The notes beneath the pieces are model-generated. The model saw nothing but the letters and a program-made list of their open reading frames with translations, had not been told where the DNA came from and searched no databases. Below, one piece after another: positions 19,043 through 27,406 of a stretch of DNA of 64,000 bases (the stretch's first letter is position 1; each line of letters opens with the position of its first letter). The stretch lies in contig NZ_FOPM01000001.1 of NCBI RefSeq assembly GCF_900113485.1, positions 289,831 through 353,830 on the forward strand. The letters are read 5' to 3'. The DNA is from Methylobacterium gossipiicola. GTDB taxonomy: Bacteria > Pseudomonadota > Alphaproteobacteria > Rhizobiales > Beijerinckiaceae. The position numbers and the translations under genes are program-made.

Positions 19043-20071
19043 TCATCGATCTGACGGCAACCTCCCGTCGCTGTCCTGAGGCTCGACCTTCCGACGCCAT
19101 TGGCTCGGCGTCACGCCGGTCCATTCCAGGAATGCCCGCGTGAAGTGCGAGGCATCGGCGTAGCCGAGGTCTTGGGCGATCCGGCCGATGGAGAGGCTTC
19201 CGGACAGCAGGGACTGGGCCCGCCCGGCCATGACACGCTGCTGAATGTCGGCATAGCGGGTTCCGGCTTCGTCGAGGCGACGCTGCAAGGTCCGGCGGGA
19301 GAGGCCGAGGCGGTGGGCGATGCCATCGAGGGTGGGGCGCTTCTCGTCGAGGCCGAGATCGATAAGATGAGCGACGCAAGTCGTCAGATCGTCGTCGATG
19401 GGTTCGTTCACTCCGACGCCTGGATCGCCCGGGTTATACCGGTTCGGATTGGACGCACCGAGCAGGCCCGGTGAGAAGACCAAGCCGGCCTGCGGGCCGA
19501 AGGCGATCTCTGCGCCGAGCAGACGTTCGATATCGGATCGGCCCGCCAGGGTCGCGCCCGTCACGATGGCGTGGTCCGGCCGCCATGCCGGGCCGAGGAA
19601 GTGGCGTACGGTGCCGAGAAGATAGCCCAGCGCCAGGATCTCGTTCGCCTGACGACCGACCTCGATCCGCTCGACGATGCCGTATCCGTAGAGGACTTTC
19701 GCGCCCTGCCGACGCAGGCCTGTCCAGGTCGCCGTCTGCAGCAGGATCGGGGTGACGGCCTCGACCCTGGACAACGCTTCGCCGAGCGTGCCGGCACTCC
19801 GGACCTGGAGGCCGATGGGGCCGAGACCGGCAATCCCGAACCCCGTCGAGAGCCGCGCCGGCAGCGCCGGATCACCGATTTCGCGAATGGCCGCCTGGAC
19901 CAGCCCGACCTGATCCCGCAGCAGGATCAAACGATCGGGCGTATCGAGGAGCGTGAGCGGTATCCCGGCGCGGCCGAACACCCGCTTCGACGAACCGCCG
20001 GCGCTCCTGATCGCCTCGGCGATCGCCCCCATCGTGCGGGCTTTGGTCAGACCGTATCGCGGCATCGGCAT
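19043..20071 (-). CDS. AraC-family transcriptional regulator (OruR-like)
   Basis: A 342-residue regulator with an N-terminal ligand-sensing domain of the arabinose-binding-like type used by OruR/GadX relatives (GGSSKRVFGRAGIPLTLL, GPIGLQVRSAGTLGEAL) and a C-terminal pair of AraC helix-turn-helix motifs: IAHRLGLSRRTLQRRLDE and IAQDLGYADASHFTRAF followed by WTGVTPSQWRRK. The ATG at 20071 begins the conserved MPMPRYGLTKA; the frame extends upstream only into low-quality sequence. It is divergently transcribed from a cupin gene across 155 nt, which makes that gene a likely target. The inducer is unknown. Confidence 0.88.
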   Translation of the reverse strand: MPMPRYGLTKARTMGAIAEAIRSAGGSSKRVFGRAGIPLTLLDTPDRLILLRDQVGLVQAAIREIGDPALPARLSTGFGIAGLGPIGLQVRSAGTLGEALSRVEAVTPILLQTATWTGLRRQGAKVLYGYGIVERIEVGRQANEILALGYLLGTVRHFLGPAWRPDHAIVTGATLAGRSDIERLLGAEIAFGPQAGLVFSPGLLGASNPNRYNPGDPGVGVNEPIDDDLTTCVAHLIDLGLDEKRPTLDGIAHRLGLSRRTLQRRLDEAGTRYADIQQRVMAGRAQSLLSGSLSIGRIAQDLGYADASHFTRAFLEWTGVTPSQWRRKVEPQDSDGRLPSDR

Positions 20072-20226
20072 CCCCCGCCGGGAGGATCGAAGCCCTGGCA
20101 CCAAATGGCAAGAATCGATCGCCGAGGCCGGATAGCTCTGGTGATGCCGATGGGCCTGACGTCCCGCGGAGGCGAGGCGCAGCAGGCGCCCTTGTCCGAA
20201 ATCGGCCGAACTCGCTGGAGCACACC

Positions 20227-20670
20227 ATGGCAACGCTCGCCTTCGACGACCGGACCATCGCATGGCAAACCATCGATGGCTTCGATCATGCCGCCTATTT
20301 CATCCTCGAGGTCGATGAGACGGCGCGGATCGTCGATCTGCTGTTCAAGTTCGCCGCGAACGAACGGATCGCCCTACACCGGCACGGCGCAGCCTATCGC
20401 ACCCTCGTCCTGCAAGGCGAACTGAGGATCTATCGCCCCGACGGGACCTTGCGGGAGATCCGCCCCGTCGGCAGCTACGTCGCGGGAGAAGCGGGGGGCG
20501 AACCCCACACCGAGGGCGGCGGCGACCAGGACGTGATCGTGTATTTCACGAACCGCGACATCGACGGACCGGTCTACGAACTCTTGGACGCGGACCACGC
20601 GATCGTCGCAACCTTCGGCATCCCCGAATTCAAGGCGATTTTCGCGGCGCAAGCCGCCATGGCTGCCTGA
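20227..20670 (+). CDS. Cupin-domain protein (acetylacetone-cleaving-enzyme-like)
   Basis: A 147-residue single-domain cupin. Metal-ligand-type residues are visible in HRHGAAYRTLVLQGEL and PHTEGGGDQ. The layout with YRPDGTLREIRPVGSYV resembles the ChrR-like/acetylacetone dioxygenase group, non-haem metal enzymes that cleave diketones, but catalysis is only inferred. The start is supported by GGAG 6 nt upstream of the ATG. It is divergent from the AraC regulator, and only 13 nt precede the next gene's ATG, so they may be co-transcribed. Confidence 0.8.
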   Translation: MATLAFDDRTIAWQTIDGFDHAAYFILEVDETARIVDLLFKFAANERIALHRHGAAYRTLVLQGELRIYRPDGTLREIRPVGSYVAGEAGGEPHTEGGGDQDVIVYFTNRDIDGPVYELLDADHAIVATFGIPEFKAIFAAQAAMAA

Positions 20671-20683
20671 CGGAGGCCTCTCG

Positions 20684-21247
20684 ATGCGCGTCTCGAATCT
20701 GCTCCGCGCGCGGGCGTTGGGCAAGCCCACGACCCGAAGCAAGGTTCGCAACCGCCTCGCCGGACTCGGAGCGACTGCGCTTCTCTTCGCGACGCTCGGC
20801 GTCGCACCCGCCCACGCGGTGGAGGCCCTCGTCGTCCTACCGATCAAGCTTCTCGATACGTCCGGCGAACCGACCGATCAGGCCGCGCAGCATGCCGAGC
20901 GTCTGGTTCGCCTGGCCGATGGCCTCGCGACCGACCTGACCCGGGCGGGACTGTATCGGGCGACACGCCTCCCGGCCGATCTGCTTCGGCGGGCGTGCCC
21001 CTCGGAAGACGGCGCCTGCCTGCTGAAGGCCGCTCGGGCTCGGGGAGCCGACGTGATCTTCATCGGAGTCGTGCACAAGAGCAGTACCCTGATCCTGCAA
21101 CTCTGGGCCCGTGTCGTGGATGCCCGCACCGGGCGCGACCTGTTCTCCCGCGATCTCAATTTTCGCGGCGATACGGACGAGGCTTGGCACCGCGCCGCGG
21201 CCTTTCTCCTGTCCCAGATCCGCGATGGCGGGCTTGAGGATCGCTGA
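20684..21247 (+). CDS. Secreted DUF2380-type protein
   Basis: A 187-residue exported protein. A basic N-region and hydrophobic core (GLGATALLFATLGVAPAHA, cleavage expected after AHA near residue 45) form a signal peptide, longer than usual at the N-terminus. The mature part has VLPIKLLDTSGEP, a central LPADLLRRACPSEDGACLL with two Cys, and LWARVVDARTGRDLFSRDL, matching the DUF2380/DUF3280 family of periplasmic proteins of unknown function. It follows the cupin gene by 13 nt. An earlier in-frame region lacks alternatives, so the start is kept. Confidence 0.75.
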   Translation: MRVSNLLRARALGKPTTRSKVRNRLAGLGATALLFATLGVAPAHAVEALVVLPIKLLDTSGEPTDQAAQHAERLVRLADGLATDLTRAGLYRATRLPADLLRRACPSEDGACLLKAARARGADVIFIGVVHKSSTLILQLWARVVDARTGRDLFSRDLNFRGDTDEAWHRAAAFLLSQIRDGGLEDR

Positions 21248-21304
21248 CGCGGGGCAGGGGGGCCGCCGGACTTCGACGGTGCCGCGCCGATGCGCTCCAC
21301 AGCT

Positions 21305-21344
21305 TGAGAATGAACGTTCATTGACGTGAGAATGAACGTTCATT
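21305..21344. promoter_or_regulatory. Tandem TetR-type operators
   Basis: Two identical 18-bp copies of TGAGAATGAACGTTCATT begin at 21305 and 21327. Each contains the perfect 14-bp palindrome AATGAACGTTCATT (21309-21322 and 21331-21344). Centre-to-centre spacing is 22 bp, two helical turns, so two dimers could bind the same DNA face. The site lies directly upstream of the gene pair that contains tetR and the RND pump genes, fitting autorepression by that TetR protein. Confidence 0.85.
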
Positions 21345-21372
21345 ATGCGGGAGGGACGAGCAGGAGCGTGTG

Positions 21373-21636
21373 ATGGTCCTCCCCCATCGGAACCACTGGG
21401 CAGACTTCGACGGGACCTCGCCCGAGCCCCAGCTCGCGCGGCGTCTGACGGCGACGTTCCGGGCGCTCTGCACGCCGGCCAATCTCGCGGCCCTCGGGGT
21501 TCTCGCCTTCGGATGGCTCGCCCTCGTCGGCTGGACCGGGGCCGGACCGGACAGCTGGCAGGCGCGGGTCTGTGCCGACCTCGAGCTGCAACCGCGCGCC
21601 TGCGCGGTCATTCCGTCGGCCGGCGACGCCTCGTGA
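21373..21636 (+). CDS. Small single-TM protein leading the tetR-RND operon
   Basis: An 87-residue protein of no recognised family. One hydrophobic segment (LAALGVLAFGWLALVGWTGA, about 41-60) suggests a membrane anchor; two Cys follow in the C-terminal part (VCADLELQPRACAV). AGGAG lies 6 nt before the ATG at 21373 and the double operator is just upstream. Its stop overlaps the GTG start of tetR (GTGA), so tetR translation is probably coupled to it. It may be mainly a leader cistron or an accessory membrane peptide for the pump. Confidence 0.65.
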   Translation: MVLPHRNHWADFDGTSPEPQLARRLTATFRALCTPANLAALGVLAFGWLALVGWTGAGPDSWQARVCADLELQPRACAVIPSAGDAS

Positions 21637-22271
21637 GCGCGGCGTCCGCGAGCACGGCCCTCGGCACCGTCGTCGACGCCCGCGCCGGTCAGGCGGCACG
21701 GCGGGAGCACATCCTCGACGCGGCGGAAGCCTGCTTCGTGCGCAACGGCTTCCACCGCACCACCATGCAGGATCTGGCCCGTGAAGCGGCCATGAGCCCG
21801 GGCAATTTCTACCGCTACTTCGAATCGAAGGAGGCGCTCATCCTCGGCTGGGCCGAGCGCGAGCGCGGACGCGGCGCCCTGCTGGTCGAGAGCCTGGAGC
21901 GCCAGGGCGACCGGCGCGCGGCCTTCCTCGGGGTCATCACCCAGTATTTCACCGCCATCACCCGCGAGGCGGCGGTGTTGCGCCTCGACATCTGGTCGGA
22001 GGCGACCCGCAACCCCGCCATCGCGGCCATGACCGAGCGCACGGAGGCCGAAGCGAAGGCGTGGATCGTCGACACCATCGCGGCCCTCTCCACCGACCCG
22101 GCTTGCGACCCGGCGGCGGTCTACGCCGTCCTCGATCCCCTGATGAAGGGCCTCCTCGTCGGCCGTGCCCTCGTGGCGGATTTCGACACGCCGGCCGCCG
22201 TCGCGACCCTCCGCGCCGCCATTGAGGCCGGTCTCGCCGGCCGCCTCCCGACCGTGGAGCCAACCCGATGA
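21633..22271 (+). CDS. TetR-family transcriptional repressor of RND efflux operon
   Basis: A 212-residue TetR regulator. The N-terminal DNA-binding domain reads ILDAAEACFVRNGFHRTTMQ then DLAREAAMSPGNFYRYFESK, a standard TetR helix-turn-helix. The C-terminal ligand domain contains TQYFTAITREAAVLRLDIWS. The GTG start at 21633 overlaps the preceding stop by 4 nt, and its own stop overlaps the adaptor ATG (ATGA at 22268), so tetR and the pump genes are translationally linked. The two palindromes at 21305-21344 are the obvious operator. The inducer is unknown. Confidence 0.9.
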   Translation: MSAASASTALGTVVDARAGQAARREHILDAAEACFVRNGFHRTTMQDLAREAAMSPGNFYRYFESKEALILGWAERERGRGALLVESLERQGDRRAAFLGVITQYFTAITREAAVLRLDIWSEATRNPAIAAMTERTEAEAKAWIVDTIAALSTDPACDPAAVYAVLDPLMKGLLVGRALVADFDTPAAVATLRAAIEAGLAGRLPTVEPTR

Positions 22272-23464
22272 TCCCGCTCCGCCTCGGCGCCCTGCTCGTG
22301 GCTCTGTCCGCCCCGGCCCTGGCCGAGGCGCCGCCCGTGGTCTCCCCCCGCCTGCCCGCCGTCTCCGTGGTGGAGGCGCAGCGCCGCGAGATCGTCGAGA
22401 CCGTGACGGTGACCGGCACCCTGGTGCCCCGCGACGAGATCCTGGTGACGCCCGAGATCGACGGCACCCGCATCACCGAGGTGCTCGTCGAGGAGGGCAT
22501 GCGGGTCGAACGCGGGCAGATCCTGGCCCGCCTGTCGCGCGACCTCATCGACCGGCAGATCGCGCAGCAGACGGCCATCGTGGCGAAGGCGGCCGCGGTG
22601 GTACCGCAGGCCGAGAGCAGCATCGAGCAGGCCGCCGCCGCCGAGACGGAGGCGCGCCTCGCCTACGATCGCTCGCGGCAATTGCTCCAGACCGGCAACG
22701 CCACGGCGGCGATCCTCGAGAACCGCACCTCGATGCTGCGACAGGCGGAGGGCAAACTCGCCTTCGCCCGCAACGGCCTCGACATCGCCAAGGCCGAACT
22801 CGCCCAGGCCAAGGCCGTGCGTGACGAACTCGACCTGCGCCTCGCCCGCACGGAGATCCGCGCGCCGGAGGCGGGCATCGTCAGTCGTCGCACGGCCCGT
22901 GTCGGCATGGCGGCCTCTGGGGCCGCCGAACCCCTGTTCCGCCTCATCGCCCGGGGCGAGATCGAACTCGAGGGCGAAGTCATCGAGACGAAGCTGCCGC
23001 GCCTGCGCGAGGGCAAGCCTGCCTGGATCGTACTCGGCGATGGCGCGCGGATCATGGGCCAGGTTCGGGCCATCTACCCGGAGGTCGACAGGACGAGCCG
23101 CCTCGGCAAGGTCCGGGTGCGCCTCGATCCCGATCCGCGCCTGCGCATCGGCACCTTCGCGCGCGGCGGCATCGAACTCGCCCGCACCCGCGATGTCACC
23201 GTGCCCCAGGCTTCCGTGCTCTACGGGGCCGACCGGCGCAGCACCGTCCTGGTGGTTTCGGGCGACCGGGTCGAGGCCCGCACCGTCAAAACCGGTCTGT
23301 CCGACGACGACGATATCGAGATCCGCCAGGGCTTGGAGGCCGGCGAGCGTGTGGTGGCCCGCGCCGGCTCGTTCCTGCGCGACGGCGACCGGGTGCGGCC
23401 GGTGACGCTCACGCCGCCGACCCCCATGGCGCCCCTCGCCACCGCCGAAGCCGGCGCACCCTGA
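22268..23464 (+). CDS. RND efflux periplasmic adaptor subunit
   Basis: A 398-residue AcrA/MdtA-type membrane-fusion protein. The signal peptide is short (LGALLVALSAPALAEA). The barrel/lipoyl part (VTVTGTLVPRDEILVTPEID, RVERGQILARL) is followed by an alpha-helical hairpin (about 95-190) rich in Ala, Glu and Gln, the returning lipoyl half (TEIRAPEAGIVSRRTARVG), and the beta-barrel ending in RVRPVTLTPP. No lipobox Cys is seen. It starts in overlap with tetR and is separated from the pump gene by a 152-nt palindrome-rich spacer. Confidence 0.9.
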   Translation: MIPLRLGALLVALSAPALAEAPPVVSPRLPAVSVVEAQRREIVETVTVTGTLVPRDEILVTPEIDGTRITEVLVEEGMRVERGQILARLSRDLIDRQIAQQTAIVAKAAAVVPQAESSIEQAAAAETEARLAYDRSRQLLQTGNATAAILENRTSMLRQAEGKLAFARNGLDIAKAELAQAKAVRDELDLRLARTEIRAPEAGIVSRRTARVGMAASGAAEPLFRLIARGEIELEGEVIETKLPRLREGKPAWIVLGDGARIMGQVRAIYPEVDRTSRLGKVRVRLDPDPRLRIGTFARGGIELARTRDVTVPQASVLYGADRRSTVLVVSGDRVEARTVKTGLSDDDDIEIRQGLEAGERVVARAGSFLRDGDRVRPVTLTPPTPMAPLATAEAGAP

Positions 23465-23616
23465 ATCCGGGTATCCAAAGGGATCATCCCTTTGGCGGGT
23501 GCCGGCCAGAGCCCGACATCGCCCCAGGGCCAGTTTCTCAGGATTCCCGCCTGGACCCGCGAAGGGCTGAGCCCTTCGAACCCGACCCTTCGCGAAGCGA
23601 ACACGGATCCGCACCG
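23465..23616. repeat. Palindrome-rich intergenic element inside the RND operon
   Basis: The spacer between adaptor and pump genes holds three perfect palindromes: CCAAAGGGATcATCCCTTTGG (23475-23495), CGAAGGGCTgAGCCCTTCG (23560-23578) and CTTCGCGAAG (23588-23597). Between them is GC-rich sequence with GCCGGCC and GCCCCAGGGC. Sequences of this kind (CATCCCTTTGGCGGGT) recur between genes in Methylobacterium genomes to my knowledge, so it looks like an inserted extragenic repeat and not a promoter. The hairpins could attenuate pump expression or protect upstream mRNA. Confidence 0.6.
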
Positions 23617-26600
23617 ATGCGCCTGAACGTTTCGGCTTACGCCATCCGCAAGCCCATGGGGCCGCTGGTCCTGTTCCTCGTGCTCATCGTGCTGGGGCTC
23701 GTGAGCTTTCGCGGACTCGCGGTGACGCGGATGCCGAACATCGACGTGCCCATCGTGTCGGTGGCGATCACGCAAGCGGGGGCGGCGCCGTCGGAATTGC
23801 AGACCCAGGTGACGAAGTGGGTGGAGGATTCCATCGCCGGGGTGCGCGGGGTCAAGCACGTCACCTCGGCCATCACCGAGGGGTCGTCCGTCACCACCGT
23901 CGAGTTCCGCCTGGAGGTGAACACCGACCGGGCCGTGAACGACGTGAAGGACGCCGTCTCGAAGATCCGCATCAACCTGCCCCGCACCATCGACGAGCCG
24001 GTGATCAGCCGGGTCGAGATCGCCGGCCTGCCGATCCTCGTCTACGGCGTCACCGCGCCGGCCATGACGCCGGCCGAATTGTCCTGGCTCGTGGAGGACA
24101 AGATCGCCCGCACCCTCCAGGGGGTGAAGGGGGTGGGCGGCGTCGAGCGCGTCGGCGGCGTCGCCCGCGAGTTGCGGGTGGTGCTCCAGCCCGACCGGCT
24201 GCTGGCGCTCGGCATCACGGCCGCCGATGTGAACCGGCAGCTGCGCGTCACCTCCGCCGACATGGCGGGCGGGCGCGGCGAGGTCGGCGGGCGCGAGCAG
24301 TCGATCCGCACGCTCGCCGCCTCGCGCTCCGTGCACGACCTCAAGGCCACCTCCATCGTCCTGCCGGGGGGCCGCAAGGTCCGCCTCGACGACCTTGCGG
24401 CGATCGAGGATTCCATCGAGGAGCCCCGCACCTTCGCGCGCTTCAACGGCGCCCCCGTGGTGGCCTTCACGGTGTCGCGCGGGGCCGGGGCCAGCGACGC
24501 CGAGGTGGCGGCGGCCGTGGAGAAGACCATCGCCACGTTCGGCACCACCTATCCCGATCTACGGTTCGAACTGATCGATTCCTCGGTCTCGGCCACCCTC
24601 GGGTCCTACGATTCGGCCATGCACACCCTCATCGAGGGCGCGGTGCTCGCCGTCATCGTGGTGCTGCTGTTCCTGCGCGACTGGCGCGCGACGGTGATCG
24701 CGGCCGTCGCCCTGCCGCTGTCGGTGTTCCCGACCTTCTGGGCCATGGACGCCATGGGGTTCACCCTCAACGGCATCTCCCTGCTGGCCATCACCCTGGT
24801 GACGGGCATCCTCGTCGACGACGCCATCGTGGAGATCGAGAACATCGTCCGGCACATGCGGATGGGGAAGTCGGCCTACCGCGCGGCCCTCGAGGGTGCC
24901 GACGAGATCGGCCTGGCGGTCATCGCCATCACCGCCACCCTCATCGCGGTGTTCGCTCCCGTCTCGTTCATGGGCGGTATCGCCGGGCGCTACTTCATGC
25001 AGTTCGGCCTCACCATCGCGGTGTCGGTGTTCATGTCGCTGCTGGTGGCCCGCCTCATCACCCCGATGCTCGCCGCCTACTTCCTGCGCGAGCACGGCCA
25101 CGCGGAAGCCCGCGACGGCTGGGTGATGCGCGCCTACGGGCGCCTCGTCGGCTGGTCCGTGCGCCACCGCGTCATCACGCTCATCGCGGGGCTCGCCCTG
25201 TTCGCCGCCTCCCTCGCCTCGACGGGTCTGCTGCCCTCGGGCTTCCTGCCGAAGCAGGACATGGCCCGGACCCTGTTCATGGTCGAACTCGCCCCCGGGG
25301 CGCGGCTCGCCGACACCATCGCCACCACCGACCGGGTGGCGGAACGCATCCGGGCATTGCCGGAGGTGACCTCCGTGTTCGTCGATGGCGGCCGGCAGGT
25401 GGGCGGCAAGAAGGAGACCCGGCTCGCCACCCTCACGGTCAATCTGACCCCGAAGAACACCCGCACGAAGAAGCAGGCCGCCCTGGAGACGGAGATTTCC
25501 GCGCTTCTCGCCGAGGAGCCGGATATCCGCGCCTGGACCCTGCGCGATTCCGGCCAGCGGGATCTCGCCCTCGTGGTCGGCGGCCCCGACACCGAGGTCG
25601 TCACGGAGATCGCCGCCCGCCTCCAGCGCGACATGGCGGCGATTCCCCACCTCGTCTCGGTGATGTCGACGGCGCCCCTCAACCGCACGGAGGTCCGCAT
25701 CCGCCCGAAGGAGGGCGCGGCGGCCGATCTCGGCGTCTCGACGGACGCCATCGCCGAGACGGTGCGAGTCGGCACCATCGGGGACATCGGCCTGAATCTG
25801 GCGAAGTTCAACGCCGCCGACCGGCAGGTGCCGATCCGGGTGCAGCTCCCGGAGAGCGCGCGCGGCACCGTCGCGCGTCTTGAAACCCTCAAGGTGCCGG
25901 CCAAGAACAACACCGCCGTGCCGCTCGCGGCCGTGGCCGACATCGAACTCGGCCAGGGGCCGGGCGCCATCGACCGTTACGACCGCGTGGTCCGCGTCGC
26001 CGTCGAGGCCAACATGGAGGGCTCGGACGCCCTGGGCTCCCTCATCGCCCAGGCCCTCGACACCCCGACCGCAAAGAGCCTGCCGCCCGGCGTCACCATC
26101 CGGCAGACGGGCGACGCCGAGATCATGGGCGAGGTGTTTTCCGGCTTCCTCATGGCCATGGGGGCCGGAATCATGATGGTCTACGCCGTGCTGGTGCTGC
26201 TGTTCGGCTCGTTCCTGCAGCCCCTCACCATCCTGTTCTCCCTGCCGCTGTCCATCGGCGGCGCCATCCTCGGCCTGCTCGTCCTCAACATGCCGATCTC
26301 GATGCCGGTGGTGATCGGCATCCTCATGCTCATGGGGTTGGTGACCAAGAACGCCATCATGCTGGTGGATTTCGCCGTCGAGGAAATGGCGCGGGGCGTC
26401 GACCGTGTCACCGCCATCGTCGATGCGGGGCGAAAGCGCGCGCGGCCCATCGTGATGACGACCCTGGCCATGGCGGCCGGCATGGTGCCCTCGGCCCTGG
26501 CGCTCGGCGTCGGCGGCGAGTTCCGGGCCCCCATGGCCGTGGCGGTGATCGCCGGCCTCATCGTGTCGACCCTGCTGTCCCTGGTGTTCGTGCCGGCGGT

Positions 26601-26706
26601 GTTCCTCCTCGTGGACAGCCTGGAGCGCACCCTCGGCCGCTGGCTCGGCCGCCTCGTTGGCGCGCGGGACGAGGCGCCGGAGGGAGCGATGTCCCACGGG
26701 GCGTGA
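23617..26706 (+). CDS. RND efflux permease, HAE1 family
   Basis: A proton-driven multidrug-type RND pump of 1029 residues. The first TM helix is near 12-32 (PLVLFLVLIVLGLVSFRGLAV), followed by RMPNIDVPIVSVAITQAGAA, characteristic of MdtB/MdtF relatives. The TM4 relay ILVDDAIVEIENIVRHM (near 400-415) keeps the Asp pair of HAE1 pumps. The C-terminal TM bundle holds LMLMGLVTKNAIMLVDFAVE. The ATG at 23617 starts the conserved MRLNVSAYAIRKP. With the upstream adaptor and TetR it forms a two-component drug or solvent efflux system; an outer-membrane factor must come from elsewhere. Confidence 0.92.
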   Translation: MRLNVSAYAIRKPMGPLVLFLVLIVLGLVSFRGLAVTRMPNIDVPIVSVAITQAGAAPSELQTQVTKWVEDSIAGVRGVKHVTSAITEGSSVTTVEFRLEVNTDRAVNDVKDAVSKIRINLPRTIDEPVISRVEIAGLPILVYGVTAPAMTPAELSWLVEDKIARTLQGVKGVGGVERVGGVARELRVVLQPDRLLALGITAADVNRQLRVTSADMAGGRGEVGGREQSIRTLAASRSVHDLKATSIVLPGGRKVRLDDLAAIEDSIEEPRTFARFNGAPVVAFTVSRGAGASDAEVAAAVEKTIATFGTTYPDLRFELIDSSVSATLGSYDSAMHTLIEGAVLAVIVVLLFLRDWRATVIAAVALPLSVFPTFWAMDAMGFTLNGISLLAITLVTGILVDDAIVEIENIVRHMRMGKSAYRAALEGADEIGLAVIAITATLIAVFAPVSFMGGIAGRYFMQFGLTIAVSVFMSLLVARLITPMLAAYFLREHGHAEARDGWVMRAYGRLVGWSVRHRVITLIAGLALFAASLASTGLLPSGFLPKQDMARTLFMVELAPGARLADTIATTDRVAERIRALPEVTSVFVDGGRQVGGKKETRLATLTVNLTPKNTRTKKQAALETEISALLAEEPDIRAWTLRDSGQRDLALVVGGPDTEVVTEIAARLQRDMAAIPHLVSVMSTAPLNRTEVRIRPKEGAAADLGVSTDAIAETVRVGTIGDIGLNLAKFNAADRQVPIRVQLPESARGTVARLETLKVPAKNNTAVPLAAVADIELGQGPGAIDRYDRVVRVAVEANMEGSDALGSLIAQALDTPTAKSLPPGVTIRQTGDAEIMGEVFSGFLMAMGAGIMMVYAVLVLLFGSFLQPLTILFSLPLSIGGAILGLLVLNMPISMPVVIGILMLMGLVTKNAIMLVDFAVEEMARGVDRVTAIVDAGRKRARPIVMTTLAMAAGMVPSALALGVGGEFRAPMAVAVIAGLIVSTLLSLVFVPAVFLLVDSLERTLGRWLGRLVGARDEAPEGAMSHGA

Positions 26707-26756
26707 AGCTCATCCCCGCATTCGCTGGACCGCGAGGCCCCCAGAATGGTCGCGCG

Positions 26757-26784
26757 CCCCTCGCCTCGCAAACGGAGCGAGGGG
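26757..26784 (+). terminator. Hairpin downstream of the RND operon
   Basis: CCCCTCGC (26757-26764) and GCGAGGGG (26777-26784) form an 8-bp perfect stem around a 12-nt loop, 50 nt past the pump stop. No T tract follows. It is either a weak intrinsic terminator or part of the neighbouring repeat region. Confidence 0.35.
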
Positions 26785-26816
26785 AAGCGCACCGATCGGT
26801 CGCCGGCGTGATAAGA

Positions 26817-26893
26817 GTGCCTCACAAAACTCCCGCCTCGGGACGGTTCTCGCCCGGAAGACGACGGTGCGGCGGGAGTTTTGTGAGAGACAC
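26817..26893. repeat. Interspersed palindromic repeat, copy A
   Basis: A 77-bp imperfect palindrome starting GTGCCTCACAAAACTCCCGC and ending GCGGGAGTTTTGTGAGAGACAC, with arms of about 20 nt around a centre containing GACGGTTCTCGCC. The reverse complement of 58977-59051 aligns along its whole length with roughly three quarters identity, including the centre. Flanking bases (CTAAGC on the right) also match the other copy. It lies between the RND pump gene and the EamA gene. This looks like a REP/MITE-type mobile or regulatory repeat. Confidence 0.75.
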
Positions 26894-26962
26894 TAAGCCC
26901 GGGGTCAGCGAAGCATGATCCGTCACAGCTGCTCGCGTCCTCACCTGCCGCCGGAGCCGCTT

Positions 26963-27388
26963 ATGACGTCCTGGGTGTTCTGGGCCCTCCTCTCGGCGGG
27001 CTTCGCCGCGCTGACGGCGGTGTTCGCCAAGGTCGGGGTCGAGGCGATTTCATCCGACCTCGCCACCTTCCTACGCACGGCGGTGGTTCTCTGCGTCCTC
27101 GGGGCGATCCTCCTCGGCACCGGCCAGTGGCAACCCCTCGGTTCGATTCCGCGTCGGACCTATCTCTTCCTCGGGCTGTCCGGCCTTGCCACCGGGGCGT
27201 CGTGGCTCTGCTATTTCCGGGCCCTGAAGCTCGGCGACGCCGCCCGCGTCGCCCCCGTCGACAAGCTCAGCGTCGTGCTGGTGGCGATGTTCGGCGTGGC
27301 CTTCCTCGGCGAGCGGTTGTCCGCGCCGAACTGGCTCGGCGTCGGCCTCATCGCGGCCGGCGCCGTGCTGGTCGCCTATCGGGGATGA
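26963..27388 (+). CDS. EamA-family small membrane transporter
   Basis: A 141-residue membrane protein equal to one EamA repeat (half the usual two-repeat DMT transporter). About five TM helices are visible, starting WVFWALLSAGFAALTAVFAK and ending WLGVGLIAAGAVLVAYRG. ALKLGDAARVAPVDKLSVVL is the conserved mid-block of this half-size subfamily, which probably dimerises. The substrate is unknown. The ATG at 26963 is chosen because CGGAG lies 6 nt upstream; the frame extends to 26915 without a good site. Its stop is 18 nt from the convergent cytochrome gene. Confidence 0.85.
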   Translation: MTSWVFWALLSAGFAALTAVFAKVGVEAISSDLATFLRTAVVLCVLGAILLGTGQWQPLGSIPRRTYLFLGLSGLATGASWLCYFRALKLGDAARVAPVDKLSVVLVAMFGVAFLGERLSAPNWLGVGLIAAGAVLVAYRG

Positions 27389-27406
27389 GGCCGGGCGTAC
27401 CGAGCC

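Noticed and set aside
24559..26697. 712-residue antisense frame over the HAE1 pump gene
   Set aside because: Shadow of the pump gene: His/Gly/Asp-rich translation with no domain.
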